Assembly: GCA_003614735.1 (NCBI GenBank)
Contig: KZ992672.1
Coordinates: 1 to 22,090 of the forward strand
Reading direction: 5' to 3'
Source of the DNA: Thamnocephalis sphaerospora
Lineage: Eukaryota; Zoopagomycota; Zoopagomycetes; Zoopagales; Sigmoideomycetaceae
Length of the DNA stretch: 22,090 nucleotides
Shown here: one piece after another, positions 1 through 10,297 of the stretch
Numbering within the stretch: the stretch's first letter is position 1
How the letters are laid out: each line of letters opens with the position of its first letter
Program-made: the position numbers and the translations under genes
The notes under the pieces: model-generated
Database searches by the model: none
What the model was told of the DNA's origin: nothing
Seen by the model: only the letters and a program-made list of their open reading frames with translations

Positions 1-154
1 GTAGCCACTTGCTCCCTGGTCGTACGACCAGCACAGTCTGCTGCCATCGGCCAGAACACGATATAACCGTGGTTGCTTACCAGGCTTGTATCGCCCTCCA
101 CCGCAGACGCTTTTTCTCTGCCACTCGCGCGCCCCGCCCATCACACCGTCCATC

Positions 155-1661
155 ATGGCTGCCAGCGAGATTGAAGAGTTTCAGGAGATTATGAGCGCTG
201 AGGTGCTGGTCGACATGGAGAAGCTGCGGGACCTGGCGCGCCTGGGCGTTCCGGACACGGTCCGCGGGGTGGGTAGCCTGGCCGGCCGGCGAGAACACAC
301 AAAAGATGGCAGACGCTCACCACGGACCTGAGCAGGCAGTCTGGCGCTATTTACTGGGCGTGGAACGCGCCGATCGCTGTAGGTGGACTAGTTTGCGGTG
401 TTACTCGTGAGCCAATGGCGGCGGCGGCGGCGGCGGCGGCGGTGGTGGTTGGCCTGTTGCTGACCGCATGGCGGTGAATTTGGTCATGCCGGCGTCTTTT
501 GCAGCGCACGAACAGTCAGACTCGCGAAACATGGAGATTTCCAAGCGAGTGCGCGGCGATGTACAGCGCTATCAGCGTCGCCTGGCCGCTGTGAATGCCG
601 GCTATTCGGTGCACACGCTGACAAGCGAAGGTCCGTCGGCCTCGTCGGCCACCGCGTCGTCCAGCGGCAATGCGCCCAAAAAGGACGCGTCCAGCGCGGA
701 AACGACTGGCAATGGTCATCGCAGCGGCAATGGACACACAATCGATCCGTTCGTCAAGCTGGCCACGCGGCATGATCTGACGGCGATTGTGGAGCGTGTG
801 CTGGCCGCCTATCTAAACCGCAACAAGCAGATCGACTACTCGCCGGCACTTGTCTCGCTCTGCATTCCATTTGTGTTTGCATGTGAGCGCGAGTCCGACA
901 TGTACCACTGTTTTGCCCAACTCATGCGTATGCTTGGTACGTTGATGGTGTGTTTGGAGATGGACCATGTGCGTTAGCCTGACTGATAGCGCTGCATTGG
1001 ACGCACTGCATTAACGCGCCGCTAGACGACTATCTGGACGAGCAGAGCATACGCGAGCGTGTAGCCAACTTTATGACTCTATTCCGCGCCCTTATCCCCG
1101 ACTTGTATCCTTTTCCGCACATGCGTACACACGAGCGAATCATGACAGATCGCGTACCTTGACGAGCCTGATTGCATCGTAGACACAACTATTTCGTGGA
1201 GGAAGAGGTGGACGTGAACGAGTGGATCACCTCGTGGCTGCAGTACCTACTCTCCAAGGAGCTGCCACTTCCGTGTCTCATGCGACTGTGGGACATGTAC
1301 TTTTCGCTAGAGGGACGGCTGGAGAACCACGTCTATGTGTGCCTGGGTAGGTGACAGCTTATGCGCGCATTGTGTCCGCCGCATTGTCTCATTCCCCTGC
1401 ATGGTCGGACTCGCTCTCGCCGATAGCATTGCTGCGCCATTACAAGGATGCGCTAGAGGAGCTGGAGCAGTCTGAGATCCGTACGCTGCTGCTGCGGATG
1501 CCCATGCTAGACATCAACGAGGTAGGCGGCCATCGTCCAGGGGAGACAGCCGATCCCCACACTCACTCGTAGCGTATCCTGACGGTGATTGGTAGGTGAT
1601 CCATCAGGCCCTCAACATTCGGAACGAGATTCTCCAGCGCCAAGTGACGGACGGCCTATAG
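155..1661 (+). CDS. TBC-domain Rab-GAP-like protein (7 exons, 342 aa)
   Basis: TBC proteins act as GTPase-activating proteins for Rab GTPases in membrane traffic. Exons I derive: 155-268, 336-378, 505-936, 990-1104, 1183-1346, 1427-1521, 1596-1661; the phases agree and give 342 residues. Visible in order: the N-terminal TBC block 'LGVPDTVRG' running into 'VWRYLLGVERADRS' across intron 1; the arginine-finger motif VRGDVQR (R about residue 74); a low-complexity Ser/Gly/Asn insert (about 93-131); 'NAPLDDYLDEQSIRERV'; 'EWITSWLQYLLSKELPLPC' followed by the RLWD motif; and a C-terminal helix 'ALNIRNEILQRQV'. The start at 155 lies just before the conserved domain; an in-frame ATG at 86 would add 23 residues. 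The usual glutamine finger (YxQG) is replaced by Y164-S-P-A, so GAP activity may be reduced. Intron 2 contains a (GGC)n run at about 418-441, and intron 4 is unusual. The TBC family call is firm; the subfamily and Rab partner are unknown. Confidence 0.82.
1105..1182 (+). other. TBC gene intron 4 with U12-type (minor spliceosome) signals
   Basis: The exon junction that restores the frame (PDL|HNYFVEEEV) requires a phase-2 donor, and the only fitting GT is at 1105. It reads GTATCCTTTT, which is the classic U12 5' splice site. CCTTGAC lies at 1157-1163, with its A 20 nt before the terminal AG, matching the U12 branch core CCTTRAC. Nearly all other donors in the window carry G at position +5, whereas this one has C. 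Assignment to the minor spliceosome is an inference. Confidence 0.5.
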
Positions 1662-2939
<1,278 letters not shown>

Positions 2940-3437
2940 GCATTCCTGTGTCACAGACGATACGTAATAAACGCCTCATCGCCATGGCCATACCGGCTGT
3001 CGTCTATCCGACAGCACCTGTAGAGGACGGGTGATGGGTTGTATTGAGTGAACATGGTATGGAAACAGCGCGTGGCGTTCTGCTACGCTGCAGCCATGCA
3101 AAAATAGGTCGCCACAATCTAAACACTGGACGACCGGTAAGGACAAAGGGAAATGTAGGAGTGGTGTGTGTACCGGGGCACCGGCACGCGCGCGCACACA
3201 CACACACACATACGCAGAGATGGAGCATGGTCTCTCTTGGATGAGCGAGCGTATCAGCAGGTGTAATGGACAACATCGTACAGCGTTTCGTAGTAGTGGA
3301 CAGGAGGAGTGGGCGGCTGTACAGTCGGACAAATGTATAGCATCATCAGTGTCTTTTGCTTGCAACAGGGCCTGCATAGCAGATAAAGGACAAGGCGCGA
3401 GGCATACAAAAGGCCGCAAAGTGACTATGCTGGTCGC
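2940..3437. other. convergent intergenic region, TPI1 / HN1-like gene
   Basis: Both flanking genes end here, so this should be 3' UTR and spacer. It contains a (CA)n tract at about 3195-3210 next to a GCGC run. I see no gene or RNA structure. Confidence 0.5.
2966..2971 (+). terminator. AATAAA polyadenylation signal of TPI1
   Basis: AATAAA lies 27 nt after the TPI1 stop codon, a normal position for a 3' end signal. Confidence 0.55.
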
Positions 3438-3904
3438 TTAGAAGAAGGAGATGCTGGACGCGCCGCCGGGCGGAGCCTGAGGCCTGCGCGAGATAATGGT
3501 GTGCTGGTTAGCGGGATGTGGCAGCCGAGTAAACCAACCACGGTGGATATGCTTACTTGAAGACTGGGTTTCGCTTGGGAGCCGCGTCCGTTTTCTCTCC
3601 GCCCCACTGGCTGACGTTTGGATTGCGCACAGCACCACGACCAGAGTGCCGGTCGTCCTGCGGTGGCGGTGACGGCGTAAGATGGGGCGGAGAGGGGGTA
3701 CGCCGCGGCGACTGCTCTTGCGGGTCATTTGCGTTATTGCCGATACACACTTGGCTAACGTTCGGGTTGCGCACAGCGCCCCGGCCAGCAATGCTTGCGT
3801 TGAGAGGACGCGGACGGCCAAAGTCGTCTTCGGCGACATCAAGACCTGCGCACAAACAATCAAACTCAACAGCGTTAGTCATGACGGCACCAATGATGCA
3901 CTTG

Positions 3905-3942
<38 letters not shown>

Positions 3943-5398
3943 TACCAGCAGCCGTACGATCGTCCATAAAGGTGATGCTAGACTTGCCGCCCATACCGCC
4001 GGGCTGAAGGACACGCGAGCTGGTCGTGGTCTTTTTGCTCGCGTTGTCATGGCTGACCGACATGCGGCTGACACCTGAGATGGCCAAGAAGAAACACGCT
4101 GGTTAGCATCATCCGCGTTCCGTTGTGCAAACAAAACAACCTACCCGCGGCAGCACGATCGACGCTCGATCCATCGTCGCCAAATGTAACATTAGACTTG
4201 CCGCCCATACCGCCAGGCTGGAGCACGCGCGAGCTAAGCCGACCCTTGCTGCTGGTCTCAATGTCACCGCCATCGTCGCCGAGCGTGATGCTGGACGCGT
4301 TGTAGGGTGCATCGCCTAGGCGTCGTCCGTTGCGGGGATGAGAGTGTGACGCGGTAGAACCACCATCGTCGCCAAAAGTGATGCTAGAGTCGCCACCTGT
4401 TCCACCCGGATGCAACACACGTGAGCTGGTGGCGCGCGTTCGCTGGTTGTCATCTGGGTCACCGCCCAGCAGGATGCTAGAGGAACCGCTGGCGCCGGGA
4501 CGGGCTACACGCATTGCAGACGTGGCTCCGTCTACGTGCTCCTCATCAAAGGACAGCTGAGATCGACCGCCAGAGCCGCCCGGTTGCAGCACACGGCTGG
4601 ATAATTTAGGGCTATTGGGCTCCGCATGGGGGATGGACGGATCCTCGCCAACTGTCAGGTTGGTTTTCTCGCCCTGGCGTCGAACATGGGTTGTTCCCGA
4701 GCTGTCCAACGCCCCTTCGGACGGATCGTGGCCTAAACTGATGTTGGACCGACCACCAGTGCCGCCAGGATGCAGCACCCGCGAGGCCACCGGTGCATTG
4801 ACATGCTGATGGATGTCCTCCTCGCCAAAAGCAATGTTGGAACGGCCGCCAGTACCGCCCGGCTGCAGCACCCGGGAAGCAAGAGGCGCATTTGAGGTAT
4901 CATTGTCCCCACCGTCTCCAAACGCAATATGTGAGCGGCCGCCTGTGCCTGCTGCTCCTCCGCGCGAACGCGGCCGTGGGGGTTCATCATCCGACGCGCC
5001 AAACGCTATTGAAGACTTGCCGCCGGTGCCGCCAGGCTGCAGGACTCGGGAAGAGGATGGGATGCGACCATGGCCGTCGGCGTCACCAAAAGAGATGCTG
5101 GACTTGCCGCCGGTCCCGCCGGGCACAAGCACGCGGGACGTGAGGCGTGAACGCTGGTCGTCCTCGCCCTGTGCAAAGCTCGATTGAGCTAGCCAAAGGC
5201 ACGCGGCAGGGGATGGAGCATACGCCGGGTAAGCAAGTAATGGCTAGATAGAGAGCATGCTTGCCATCGTCGCTCCAACTGCCACTGACGACCAATGCCG
5301 TATCAGCGCTGTTGCGCCCAGGCGTGGGATATATGCGATGTTTCTCCGCTGTCCACCGGTATGCGCGTCCACCGTTGCTACTTACGTCCTCGATTCAT
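3438..5398 (-). CDS. Jupiter/HN1-type repeat protein (5 exons, 506 aa)
   Basis: Exons on the minus strand: 5398-5386, 5188-4145, 4074-3946, 3845-3557, 3483-3438. Donors are GTAAGT, GTAGGT, GTAGGT and GTAAGC, all acceptors are AG, and every phase agrees. The protein starts MNRGPQSSFAQGEDD. About 12 copies follow of a unit close to SRVLQPGGTGGKSSISFG plus an acidic linker; units 3, 6 and 10 are degenerate. Two copies of GRGAVRNPNVSQ come next, and the end is APPGGASSISFF. The SSRVL..PGG..S.SFG and PPGGxSS patterns resemble animal HN1 (JPT1) and Jupiter, small disordered microtubule-associated proteins with only a few such motifs. The sequence looks wholly disordered, with no membrane or catalytic domain. 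A microtubule or cell-cycle role is inferred from the motif alone. Intron 3 carries a (CTA)n run. If intron 4 is retained, translation stops directly at its donor and the last PPGG motif is lost. Confidence 0.8.
3955..5143 (-). repeat. tandem HN1-type motif array (about 12 units)
   Basis: Protein-level tandem repeats of about 28-40 residues. Each has a conserved core [S/T]SRVL[Q/H/V]PGG[T/M/S]GG[K/R]S.I.FG and an acidic variable linker. The DNA copies have diverged, so the expansion is not very recent. The last unit lies in a separate exon bounded by two phase-1 introns. Confidence 0.8.
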
Positions 5399-5670
5399 GA
5401 TATCTGACTGGTATCAAGATGCCCTGAAAGTCTGTCGCATATACCGACCAGCTGATTAGCATCACGGAACATTGCGGCGCATCTTGTCTCAAGCGCATAT
5501 ACCTACTGCCAGCAATGCGACCGAGACAGAGAACAAAGTGATTGGATAAAGAAGCGCTGGCGTAGCAGCAGGGCGTACTGAATGGCACGAGCGTAGATAG
5601 ATGAGATAGCAGGCGAGAGTAGTAGCAGCCGTTGGCGCGTGGTGTGAGTGAGTGTGTGGAGTAGAAAGAA

Positions 5671-5692
5671 GTGTGTGTGTGTGTGTGTGTGT
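5671..5692. repeat. (GT)11 microsatellite
   Basis: Perfect GT dinucleotide run in the gene-free interval. Confidence 0.95.
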
Positions 5693-5950
5693 GGAGCGTG
5701 GTTTGGGGGACGCTGCGGGTGCCGAGCGTAAAATAGGCGGCCGCAGTCAAAGCGCAAGCTGCACCAAGCGCAACGGTACACGAGTGGGCCAAAACAGTTG
5801 CGATGTTGGCGATGGCCTCGCGGAGAGGAATGGGAAAGGGACGGGAAGATACGCGCAGCGAATATGCACGAGAGCAAATGCGAGGGTAAGTCGAGGCATA
5901 AGCACCGGTCAAACGGACGGAGCTATCGGCGAAGGGAATGCTCGCCGAGC

Positions 5951-5967
5951 GTGTGTGTGTGTGTGTG
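5951..5967. repeat. (GT)8 microsatellite
   Basis: Second perfect GT run in the same interval, about 260 bp from the first and in the same orientation. Confidence 0.9.
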
Positions 5968-7152
5968 CATGCACAACAAGTCCAGCGGTTTGTGACGTGA
6001 CCCGCGCGTGCTAGCCTAGGTAGCGCACGCGGGCGTCTGGCCAGATTAAGCCGACGTAGGGAAGCACCCACGCCCGGGCAGTAGCCCGAAATGGTGCACG
6101 CGCGACGAGTTGGTATGGCGATGCAGGATAGACCGCGGCCGCGGCAATGTCCAAACGCCGCTACCACCGCCATCGGCCTCGTCCTTGGGGCGTCCACGTG
6201 CCTGTCGCAAGAAGAAGAGCGGGTGGGCGCCAGCCGCAACACCAGGTGCAACGTCGCCACGGCCGCCAAGGGAGAAGGGATTGAGAGAGCCCAACGCGTG
6301 GGATGGCGCATGGAACAGCACACACAGAGAGAAAGAAAGGTTCAAGTCTGCCTGCTTCTTGCTTCCCGCCGAGCGATGCATCCGCGCTACAGTGCCAGGC
6401 GGTAGTGGTACGTCTGCAGGAGACTAGCGCGTGACTGTTGATTCGCGTGTGTTCTACTGGGCGCCAGACTCCCTGGCACCATGCACATTGGCTTCACGTG
6501 CCCGCAGGGCGCTTATGCACACGCGCACGTCCGACACAGACATCAAAGTGATGTGAATCTGACCGACGCCGAGGAGGCCGTATGGTGCATGCTGATATGA
6601 GTATCTGGTGCGGTGCATGCATCGATGGCGCATTGTCTAGGCGGCGAACAAGGATTGTGACCGGCTGGTTATCTTGCCAACGTAACCCGGGCCAATGGAA
6701 GCTGCAGTGCGCACGCTAACGCCAACGTAGTACACGCAGCACGCTATTCTAACGTCGCAGTGAGACAATAAACGCCTATGCATGAATGCTGCTGTCGCTG
6801 CCGACCAAAGGCAATTGCGCACTAAGGCGCGTTGGAATATCCGGCCAACGCACACGTTTATAACAATGCGGGGAAGCCGTGCAGGCCCGTACAGAGAGGT
6901 GGTGGTGCAGCAAGGGAGAGCGAGCGAGCAAAAGGATGTGCGAGGGCGGCCATGCCGGCTGCTTTGTCATGTTGCTGCCAGGTACGCAACGCAAAAGACA
7001 ATAGGCGAATGCATGACGAAAATAGCGGAGCAGATGAACAAAAGACCTTATCGATAGGGCTGCGGTGCGTAGTGAAGTGCGTGCGTACGCATGCACACAT
7101 CCTACAGACACCCAAAGTGGAGCATTGTTTGACGACGCGTTGTCGTGGTAAG

Positions 7153-7566
7153 TTACGGTAGTCGCGCTCGCTGCTGCGAAAGCTCCGTGTAGAAATCGAC
7201 GCCTGTCGACATGGCGCCTCCTGCATGGATCGTCGCCGGACGTGTAAGCAACATCAAGGCCGTCGGGCCAAAAGCGCAGACACCTACGTCGCTGGCCCCA
7301 GGCTCCCAGCGGACCTTTGCTGGACCACGGCTGCTCATCAGTGCGATACAGTTCAGGCTTTTCTATCATGCATGATGCACCAGCATGAGTATTCGTAGAC
7401 CATACGATGTCGTGCATATGCACGCACGCAAGTACGTACCGGCCGCCGGTAAATGGTTGTCGTGCAGTTTCTCGATCACCGCCGACCAAGCTAACATCGT
7501 CCCAATGTGGCCTTGGTTAACAGACATGCGTGGCCGCGCCAATGCCCACGCCATAGATGGGTACAT
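7153..7566 (-). other. unassigned coding-like segments downstream of the Gly-rich gene
   Basis: On the minus strand, an open stretch from 7566 (MYPSMAWALARPRMSVNQGH...) runs to GTACGT/GTACTT donors near 7440. A second stretch (RGPAKVRWEPGASDVGVC...) ends at a stop at 7153. They can be joined in frame only through the poorer GTACTT donor. They could be the true 3' exons of the neighbouring gene, a separate small gene, or chance frames. No family is recognised. Confidence 0.2.
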
Positions 7567-8284
7567 GACCTGCCTTCGTACCCATACTATGGCCTAGGTC
7601 TCCCATCAACGGGCTACCCACCCTTGTTGAGGTGCCTGGCGACTTCTGCGCCATTGAACCCGTTGGCAGACGTATGCGAGACACCGCTGTCCGGTTCGCT
7701 CGGGTGGTGTGAGCTGGAGGAAGAGTTACGGCGGTGATGCATATGACTGCTGCCATGCTGCGATCCAGATTGTGGCGACTGCGATGACCCCTGAAAGGGG
7801 CGCCGATGGCCGCGATGATCCTACACGTGCATGTCCAAGGCAGTGAGCAGACAGGCGGGTGGGGCGGCCAGCATCCGTGCCTTTTACCGAATCGTTCTCA
7901 AAGTTGCCCGAGCTAGCCCAGTTGCTGCTGCTGCTGCTGCTGCCGCTGCCGCCGCCGCCGCCCATATGCGGGCGACCTGATGAGTCGCCGTGTGAGCAAC
8001 ACGTAGGCCAGACTGTCCGAGCCGCATCGTCACGGCTACACCTGCATCGCCATTTCCCAGGCATCGCCTACCATACGAGTTTTTGCGCTTGAAATCGTTG
8101 CGACCCTTTTTGTACGAACCGCCGCCGCCGCCGTTATTGCCACCGCCGCCACCACCGCCATTACCAAAGCGACTGTTGTAGCAGCGTGTATGCGCATACA
8201 GGGTCAGCCGTCAGTCTAGCGACGCATGTTTGTCCTGTACTGTCCACTCGCCACCACCTACGTCCTATCGTCGGGGCCTGCCAT
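7517..8284 (-). CDS. small Gly/Ser/His-rich protein, function unknown (about 154 aa)
   Basis: Preferred exons: 8284-8262, 8172-8072, 7976-7888, 7820-7622, 7569-7517, all phase-consistent. The start is MAGPDDRTRFG in a good context (ACCATGG). A Gly/Asn tract follows, then the basic block SYKKGRNDFKRKNSYG, a second Gly tract, a Ser run encoded by (AGC)n, NWASSGNFENDS, a Ser/His/Gln stretch, and NGFNGAEVARHLNKG. The mix of Gly runs with a basic patch is seen in disordered RNA-binding proteins, but I recognise no domain and assign no function. The 3' end is uncertain: an alternative acceptor at about 7640 gives the C-terminus TSTRVGSPLMGDLGHSMG and ends at the same stop, and another chain could run on toward 7153. 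The exon 3 donor (GTAAAA) is weak. Confidence 0.5.
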
Positions 8285-8740
8285 GGTGCGATGAGAGTAC
8301 CGATGCAAATTCGGGAACCAGAACGGGTGATGAACGGCACGCTAGGGTACGGTGTAGGTACTGCGGTAAAAAATAGCCGTGGTGGTAAACGAGGTCAGCC
8401 ATCAAGCGGAATGCGCCCAGTCAAGCAGCGCCTAGGCAACAGGTTATGCACGGATGAACCGGTGGATGGTAATGCTTCAATGTCTAGGCAGACGGTACGT
8501 ACAAGAAACGTGGCCAAGTGGCGCTTGACAGTGTGACGCGCGAGGTAATGCGACAAGCAGAGTGGCTGGTCAAGTGCAGGCAAAGTGAACAAGTGGAGAG
8601 TGGCAGCGCCCGAGGCAGCCACTCGCAATGACACAATGTAAGACGACCATAACAAGCATGTTTCTATCAAAGCCAAATCACTGGACCTGGCCAGACTACC
8701 ACGACCAGACCCTACTACCGCCAGCATAGCCTACAGGGCA
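8285..8740 (-). promoter_or_regulatory. intergenic region upstream of the Gly-rich gene
   Basis: This lies between the METTL6-type stop and the Gly-rich gene start, both on the minus strand. It should hold the 3' UTR of the first and the promoter of the second. A 110-codon minus-strand frame (8395-8727) has no family features. I see no clear TATA box or RNA gene. Confidence 0.35.
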
Positions 8741-10059
8741 TCAAGGAGATACATGAAGCTGACTGATGCCATGGGCGACAGCATGAACTCCAGCATCAGT
8801 CGGCGGTGCATCCAGTGCCATGGCGTTTCCGTTGGTTGCGCGTTTCCGAAAGCGGCCTTGGACAAAGATGCGTGCCATGGTAATGTCGCGGCGACGATTC
8901 ACAGTCTCCCGACGAACGTAGACCAGGGCATCGTCCGACGGTAATGTCGCACCAGTCTGATCGACACCCGTCATGGCGTCGGCATCTTGCTGGTCGGTGG
9001 CCGGCATCACATCAAAGCCAGCACGGTCAAAGAGTGCACGCACTTTGTCCAGCGAAAAGTAGTAGGCCATGGTGCCGTCTTGGCGCACGTAAAGATTATC
9101 CTGGATCTTGCTGCCTGGCTTGAAGCGCAGCTGGGCCTGATCGTAGAGGCCGTAGTCGCGGAAGACAACGATGCCGCCCGGACGCATCACCTGGCAGCGA
9201 TGTAGCGTATGCAGTTAAGCGCCACGCTGTCGTGCAGGCTGCATGCATTGGCCACTACCTACCGAGGCGACATTGGCCAGCGCCATGTCCATCTTTTCAG
9301 GCGGAATGGCCGACAGCACAAAGATCATCGAGAGCACGTCTACGCCGCGAGCAGTCTCTGCGTCACCGCCAGGCAAGGTGGCATCGGCGGGAATGGCATC
9401 GCGCAGTGCATCCTTGGTGAGATCGCACACAAACGCCGTGCATCGTGCTGGATCATACAGCGGGTTTTCCTGGTGGACGTGTGAGCTGTTGCGTGGGCCT
9501 ACCCTCGAGATGGCCTGCTTACCTTGACAAACTCGATAGCACGTGCGGAAAAGTCACAGGCAAAGAACCGATGCGTCGGATGCGCCTGCATCGTTGGAAA
9601 GACGAAATTGCCAACGCCACAGCCCACTTCAAGGACAAGCTACGCCGCACCGATAAAGTGTGCATCAGCAGGCAGCATCGACCAGATGGCGTGTGTACGC
9701 ATGGCCACCACCTTGCGTCGCGGCTGACCCTGCTCGTCCACTTCAGGCGTGCTCATCTCCTCAAACTCCCGATCGATCCAGTGCCGGTCCATGAAAAAGT
9801 TGGTGGTATTGCGCTTGTAGAAAATGTCCCTGTCGCAATGGCAGCGTGTCAGCAAGGCCGGTCAGGACGTTGTCTGCTGCACGCTGCCCTTTAGTTTTCT
9901 CTCTCCCTCTGCCACTGGCATCTTGCTCATTGCCACGGTTGCCACCGCCTACCAGTTGCGTGCCGCTTCATTGCGGTATTTTTTAGCCCAAAATTCCGGC
10001 ACCACCTGGGTGTCTTGGGCCAGAATCTCGCGTGCGCGTGCCTCCGTCGTCTCGTCCAT
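8741..10059 (-). CDS. METTL6: tRNA N3-methylcytidine methyltransferase, METTL6/Trm140 type (5 exons, 332 aa)
   Basis: Enzymes of this family use S-adenosylmethionine to make m3C at position 32 of tRNA anticodon loops. Exons: 10059-9953, 9829-9712, 9639-9523, 9469-9263, 9190-8741. In order: VPEFWAKKYRNEAARNW; DIFYKRNTTNFFMDRHW and REFEE, the family N-terminal signature; the SAM-binding motif LVLEVGCGVGNFVFP; ACDFSARAIEFVK; CDLTKD; MIFVLSAIPPEKM; and PGGIVVFRDYGLYD, followed by LRFKPGSK and YVRQDGTMAYYF. Length and order resemble human METTL6. Intron 2 (9711-9640) has a weak GTGGTG donor but is needed: its acceptor TAG would otherwise be an in-frame stop just before the SAM motif. The C-terminal 35 or so residues beyond 'ARIFVQGRF' are not conserved in my memory. 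It is divergent from RPL20. Confidence 0.93.
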
Positions 10060-10297
10060 GGTGGCGTGGTGTGGAAGGGTGGTGATTCAAAGAGCAAGTA
10101 CAAATGGCTGATTAGTATTTTTGTTGTCCTGGCTAGTAACAAATGTGTGGGTGTGGGTGAGTGCGTGTGGAGTGGCAGGCGAAACTGCCAACGGCCACCA
10201 GCGAACCGCCGATTTCTGGCCTCCTCCTCTTTCCATCCTTCCTCCCTGTTGCACCCCAACGCCAGTGTGAGGCCAAGATACACGCTTGACATCAGCC
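10060..10297. promoter_or_regulatory. shared divergent promoter, METTL6-type gene / RPL20
   Basis: 238 bp separate the two start codons. Bases 10142-10154, read on the minus strand, give ACACCCACACATT, very near the yeast Rap1 consensus ACACCCRYACAYM. A pyrimidine-rich tract (about 10217-10260) precedes the RPL20 start, as is common for ribosomal protein genes. Confidence 0.5.

Larger units (their letters stand above)
5399..7516. other. 2.1-kb interval without a supported gene
   Basis: The part next to 5399 should be promoter and leader of the HN1-like gene; it is pyrimidine-rich on the minus strand. The rest holds GT/CA microsatellites, scattered open frames in GC-rich DNA on both strands, and an isolated AATAAA at about 6768 (+). 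None of the frames shows a family motif or a convincing exon chain. Two segments with coding flavour (around 5716-5830 and 7153-7566, minus strand) are treated under findings. A rapidly evolving or non-coding gene cannot be excluded. Confidence 0.4.

Noticed and set aside
5382-6323. 313-codon minus-strand open frame
   Set aside because: It runs through CA repeats as Thr-His runs, is Arg/Ser-rich with no domain, and overlaps the HN1-like first exon and promoter; probably chance in GC-rich DNA.
6549-6600. C/D-box snoRNA-like motifs (GTGATGT ... CTGA)
   Set aside because: The C box has a mismatch, the D-like box follows at once, and there is no terminal stem.
8395-8727. 110-codon minus-strand frame between two genes
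   Set aside because: No motif, no clear start context, and it lies where a promoter and a 3' UTR are expected.
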